Origin: an uncultured Lachnospiraceae bacterium
GTDB taxonomy: Bacteria; Bacillota; Clostridia; Lachnospirales; Lachnospiraceae
Assembly (NCBI GenBank): GCA_937916415.1
Contig: CALGGH010000073.1
Span: forward strand, 1 to 17,231
Length of the DNA: 17,231 nucleotides
Direction: 5' to 3'
The notes under the pieces are model-generated. The model ran no database searches. It saw nothing but the letters and a program-made list of their open reading frames with translations, and was not told the origin of the DNA. A program made the position numbers and the translations under genes. The first letter of the stretch is position 1; the number at the start of each line of letters is the position of its first letter. This document shows, piece by piece, positions 15,557 to 17,231 of this stretch.

Positions 15557-15585
15557 TTGCCATTTTATGACACGTGTAGTATATT
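15557..15585 (+). promoter_or_regulatory. Strong promoter candidate for the second solute-binding protein
   Basis: TTGCCA (15557-15562, 5 of 6) and TATATT (15580-15585, 5 of 6) are separated by the optimal 17 nt. This is the closest sigma-A-type match I found. The spacer contains an 8-bp perfect palindrome, ACACGTGT (15570-15577), a possible operator. GCCATT (15559-15564) and AATGGC (15587-15592) also form an inverted repeat flanking the core. Initiation is expected near 15592. Confidence 0.65.
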
Positions 15586-15598
15586 TAATGGCGTGAGT

Positions 15599-15623
15599 TA
15601 TATGCCGCGCACCGCGGCGTATA
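15599..15623 (+). promoter_or_regulatory. Strong 11-bp GC-core hairpin in the 5' leader of the solute-binding protein gene
   Basis: 15599-15609 pairs with 15613-15623 (11 bp, one G-U) around a CAC triloop, with a GCCGCG/CGCGGC core. There is no T tract after it (TATAAATAG), so it is unlikely to be an efficient intrinsic terminator for the upstream operon. It starts a few bases after the expected transcript start. A 5' mRNA stabiliser, or a processing boundary raising binding-protein mRNA relative to permeases, is the simplest reading. Confidence 0.6.
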
Positions 15624-15653
15624 TAAATAGCCTGAAACGGCAAAGTATTTCAC

Positions 15654-15660
15654 AAGGAGG
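15654..15660 (+). promoter_or_regulatory. Near-perfect ribosome binding site deciding the start of the last gene
   Basis: AAGGAGG is the best Shine-Dalgarno sequence in the window. ATGs lie at 15664 (3 nt away) and 15667 (6 nt away); the second has normal spacing. Confidence 0.75.
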
Positions 15661-15666
15661 ATTATG

Positions 15667-17208
15667 ATGAAAAGGATTGGTACTACCAAGAAGGTCGTAG
15701 CAGCCATGACTATGGCAGCCATGACCATGAGTGGTCTTGCCGGCTGTGGATCTACGGATACGGCAGAGTCCGCTCAGACAACCGAGCCTGCTGCTGATGC
15801 TGCCGCAGATACCACTGCTGAGGCACCTGCTGCTGACACCACCGAGGCTGCTGCCGACACCAGCGAGGCGGCCGCTGAGCCTGAGGAAGAAGAGGTCAGC
15901 GAGTATACGGTTCTTACCGATGCTGACGGCAACGTTTACGACCTGGGCGGAATGGAACTCATCATCCGTGACTGGTGGTCAGACGCAGAAGGCAACGCTC
16001 CCGAGCCTGCTAACGCTTTTGAGGAAGCAAGACAGGAGTGGAGAGAGTGGGCAGAAGAGACCTACAACTTCACCGTTAAGGAAGTCGGCATGTCAGGATG
16101 GGACACCACTCCCGAAGATTATGCTAACTACGTAACGGGCGGCGGAGATGACAATGCTTACGTATTCCGTCTTCGTGATGATGCAATGGGTGATGCTCTT
16201 GCCAACGGACTTATGTATGACCTGTCCACGCTTGACTGCCTTGACTTCTCCGATCCCATGTTCACCAAGAACAAGTGTAACGTGCAGTACACGATCGGTG
16301 GCGCCACTTACGCCATGTATCCCAACAATTCCGAGCCTCGTCTGGGCATCTTCTTCAACAAGAGACTGCTTACCGATGCCGGCATTGATCCTGATTCACT
16401 GTATGACATGGTAGCAGACGGCACCTGGACGTGGGATAAGTTCACCGAGTTGCTTGATCAGGTTCAGCGTGATACCGATAACGACGGACAGATCGACGTT
16501 TGGGGACTTGCAGCTAACGGAATGAACAACATCGCACCCGTTGCAGTAGTAGGCAATGGCGGCGCATTCGTTGGCAAGGATGCAAGCGGCAACTTCACCT
16601 ATGAGCTTGAGAGCCAGGCTACCCTGGATGCACTTGAGTTCGTAAACAACCTTGGCGCTAAGTATTACTTCGTACATGAAGGTCCCGATGATGCATGGGA
16701 TCACTATAAGGAAGAGTTCCAGAACGGAACCTGCGTATTCCTTGCAGAGGACACCTATTGCGGATATGAGGGCGGCATCGTGGAGACCATGGATGATGAG
16801 TGCGGATTCGTTCCGTTCCCCAAGAGCCCCAATGGCGACTACGTCAACGTTTGGTCCAACAACCCTGAGTGCATTCCTGCATGCTATGACGCAGAGAAGG
16901 CATGGAACATCGCTTTCGCCTGGAAGCTTTACAATCAGCTTCCTCCCGGATACGAGGATTACAACAGCTACCAGAGCAACTGGGAGAAGGGCATGTATGA
17001 TTCAAGGGCCATCAACGAGATACTTCCCATGCTGCAGACTCCTGAGCACGGTACCGTTGTATATCAGGGAACCGTTCCTCAGCTTCAGCTTGGTTCCGAC
17101 TTCACCTGGAACTTCAGCGCTACGAGCGTAGTTTCCGAGATGGTAGATGCCATTCGTGATACCTGGAAGGGTTACATTGATGATGCTAATGCAGCATTCA
17201 ATAAATAA
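15667..17208 (+). CDS. Lipoprotein extracellular solute-binding protein of a carbohydrate ABC transporter
   Basis: This binds the substrate outside the membrane and delivers it to a permease pair, most likely B1/B2 just upstream. The 513 residues start with a lipoprotein signal ending in lipobox LAGC (Cys27). An Ala/Thr/Glu/Asp-rich linker follows (about 28-77), then a family-1 binding domain (about 80-510) with LIIRDWWSD, LGIFFNKRLLTDAGIDPDSL and FVPFPKSPNGDY segments typical of it. Starts at 15664 or 15667 are both possible; the second is preferred on ribosome-site spacing. Codon use differs from the genes before it: CTT for Leu, CGT/AGA for Arg and GCT for Ala are common, while AGG and ATA are rare. 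This suggests high expression, as expected for a binding protein. It has its own promoter and leader hairpin. Confidence 0.93.
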   Translation: MKRIGTTKKVVAAMTMAAMTMSGLAGCGSTDTAESAQTTEPAADAAADTTAEAPAADTTEAAADTSEAAAEPEEEEVSEYTVLTDADGNVYDLGGMELIIRDWWSDAEGNAPEPANAFEEARQEWREWAEETYNFTVKEVGMSGWDTTPEDYANYVTGGGDDNAYVFRLRDDAMGDALANGLMYDLSTLDCLDFSDPMFTKNKCNVQYTIGGATYAMYPNNSEPRLGIFFNKRLLTDAGIDPDSLYDMVADGTWTWDKFTELLDQVQRDTDNDGQIDVWGLAANGMNNIAPVAVVGNGGAFVGKDASGNFTYELESQATLDALEFVNNLGAKYYFVHEGPDDAWDHYKEEFQNGTCVFLAEDTYCGYEGGIVETMDDECGFVPFPKSPNGDYVNVWSNNPECIPACYDAEKAWNIAFAWKLYNQLPPGYEDYNSYQSNWEKGMYDSRAINEILPMLQTPEHGTVVYQGTVPQLQLGSDFTWNFSATSVVSEMVDAIRDTWKGYIDDANAAFNK

Positions 17209-17231
17209 TCCATAACAGGAAATCTGAAAGC

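Noticed and set aside
15599..15630. Intrinsic terminator of the transporter operon
   Set aside because: The hairpin is strong but is followed by TATAAATAG, not a T tract, and sits downstream of a good promoter; a leader hairpin is the better reading.

Overview
The window looks like a chromosomal segment from a fibre-degrading gut or rumen clostridium, probably Lachnospiraceae. That assignment is inferred from protein flavour (LeuD of the clostridial small-subunit type, lipoprotein solute-binding proteins with acidic linkers, a GH5_4-like cellulase) and from strong Shine-Dalgarno sites. G+C is roughly half, with heavy use of AGG and ATA codons in most genes. All ten or so credible genes lie on the + strand. 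No RNA genes, CRISPR arrays, insertion sequences or phage genes were seen.

Layout. (1) 1-569: a perfect 14-bp hairpin, then leuD of leucine biosynthesis. (2) 655-1956: an unrecognised membrane-anchored protein with an Asn/Gln/Gly-rich linker. (3) 2143-3591: a secreted lipoprotein glycoside hydrolase of family GH5, most like GH5_4 endoglucanases. (4) 3592-3908: a 317-bp regulatory gap with a 17-bp perfect palindrome, two promoter candidates and a long bulged leader hairpin. (5) 3909-15552: a tightly packed run that reads as one operon. It encodes a very large membrane-anchored solute-binding protein with two duplicated beta-sandwich modules, permease pair A, an NHL-propeller/TPR protein with a C-terminal membrane anchor, a Yip1-family polytopic protein, a membrane-anchored DUF5696-type protein and permease pair B. 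(6) 15553-17208: the best-looking promoter in the window, a strong GC hairpin, a near-perfect Shine-Dalgarno site and a second, conventional lipoprotein solute-binding protein whose codon use suggests high expression.

How the genes may work together (inference): the GH5 lipoprotein would cut beta-glucan-type polysaccharide at the cell surface. Two carbohydrate importers of the CUT1 type would take up the products. Between the two permease pairs lie three membrane-tethered proteins that standard sugar importers lack: an NHL/TPR lollipop, Yip1 and a DUF5696 candidate TIM-barrel enzyme. Together with the anchored, CBM-like solute-binding protein they suggest a surface complex that binds, trims and imports a large glycan. 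No ATP-binding subunit and no regulator are encoded here, so the importers would need a shared MsmK/MsiK-type ATPase from elsewhere. The recurring association of these families is the most system-like signal in the window; the substrate cannot be read from the sequence.
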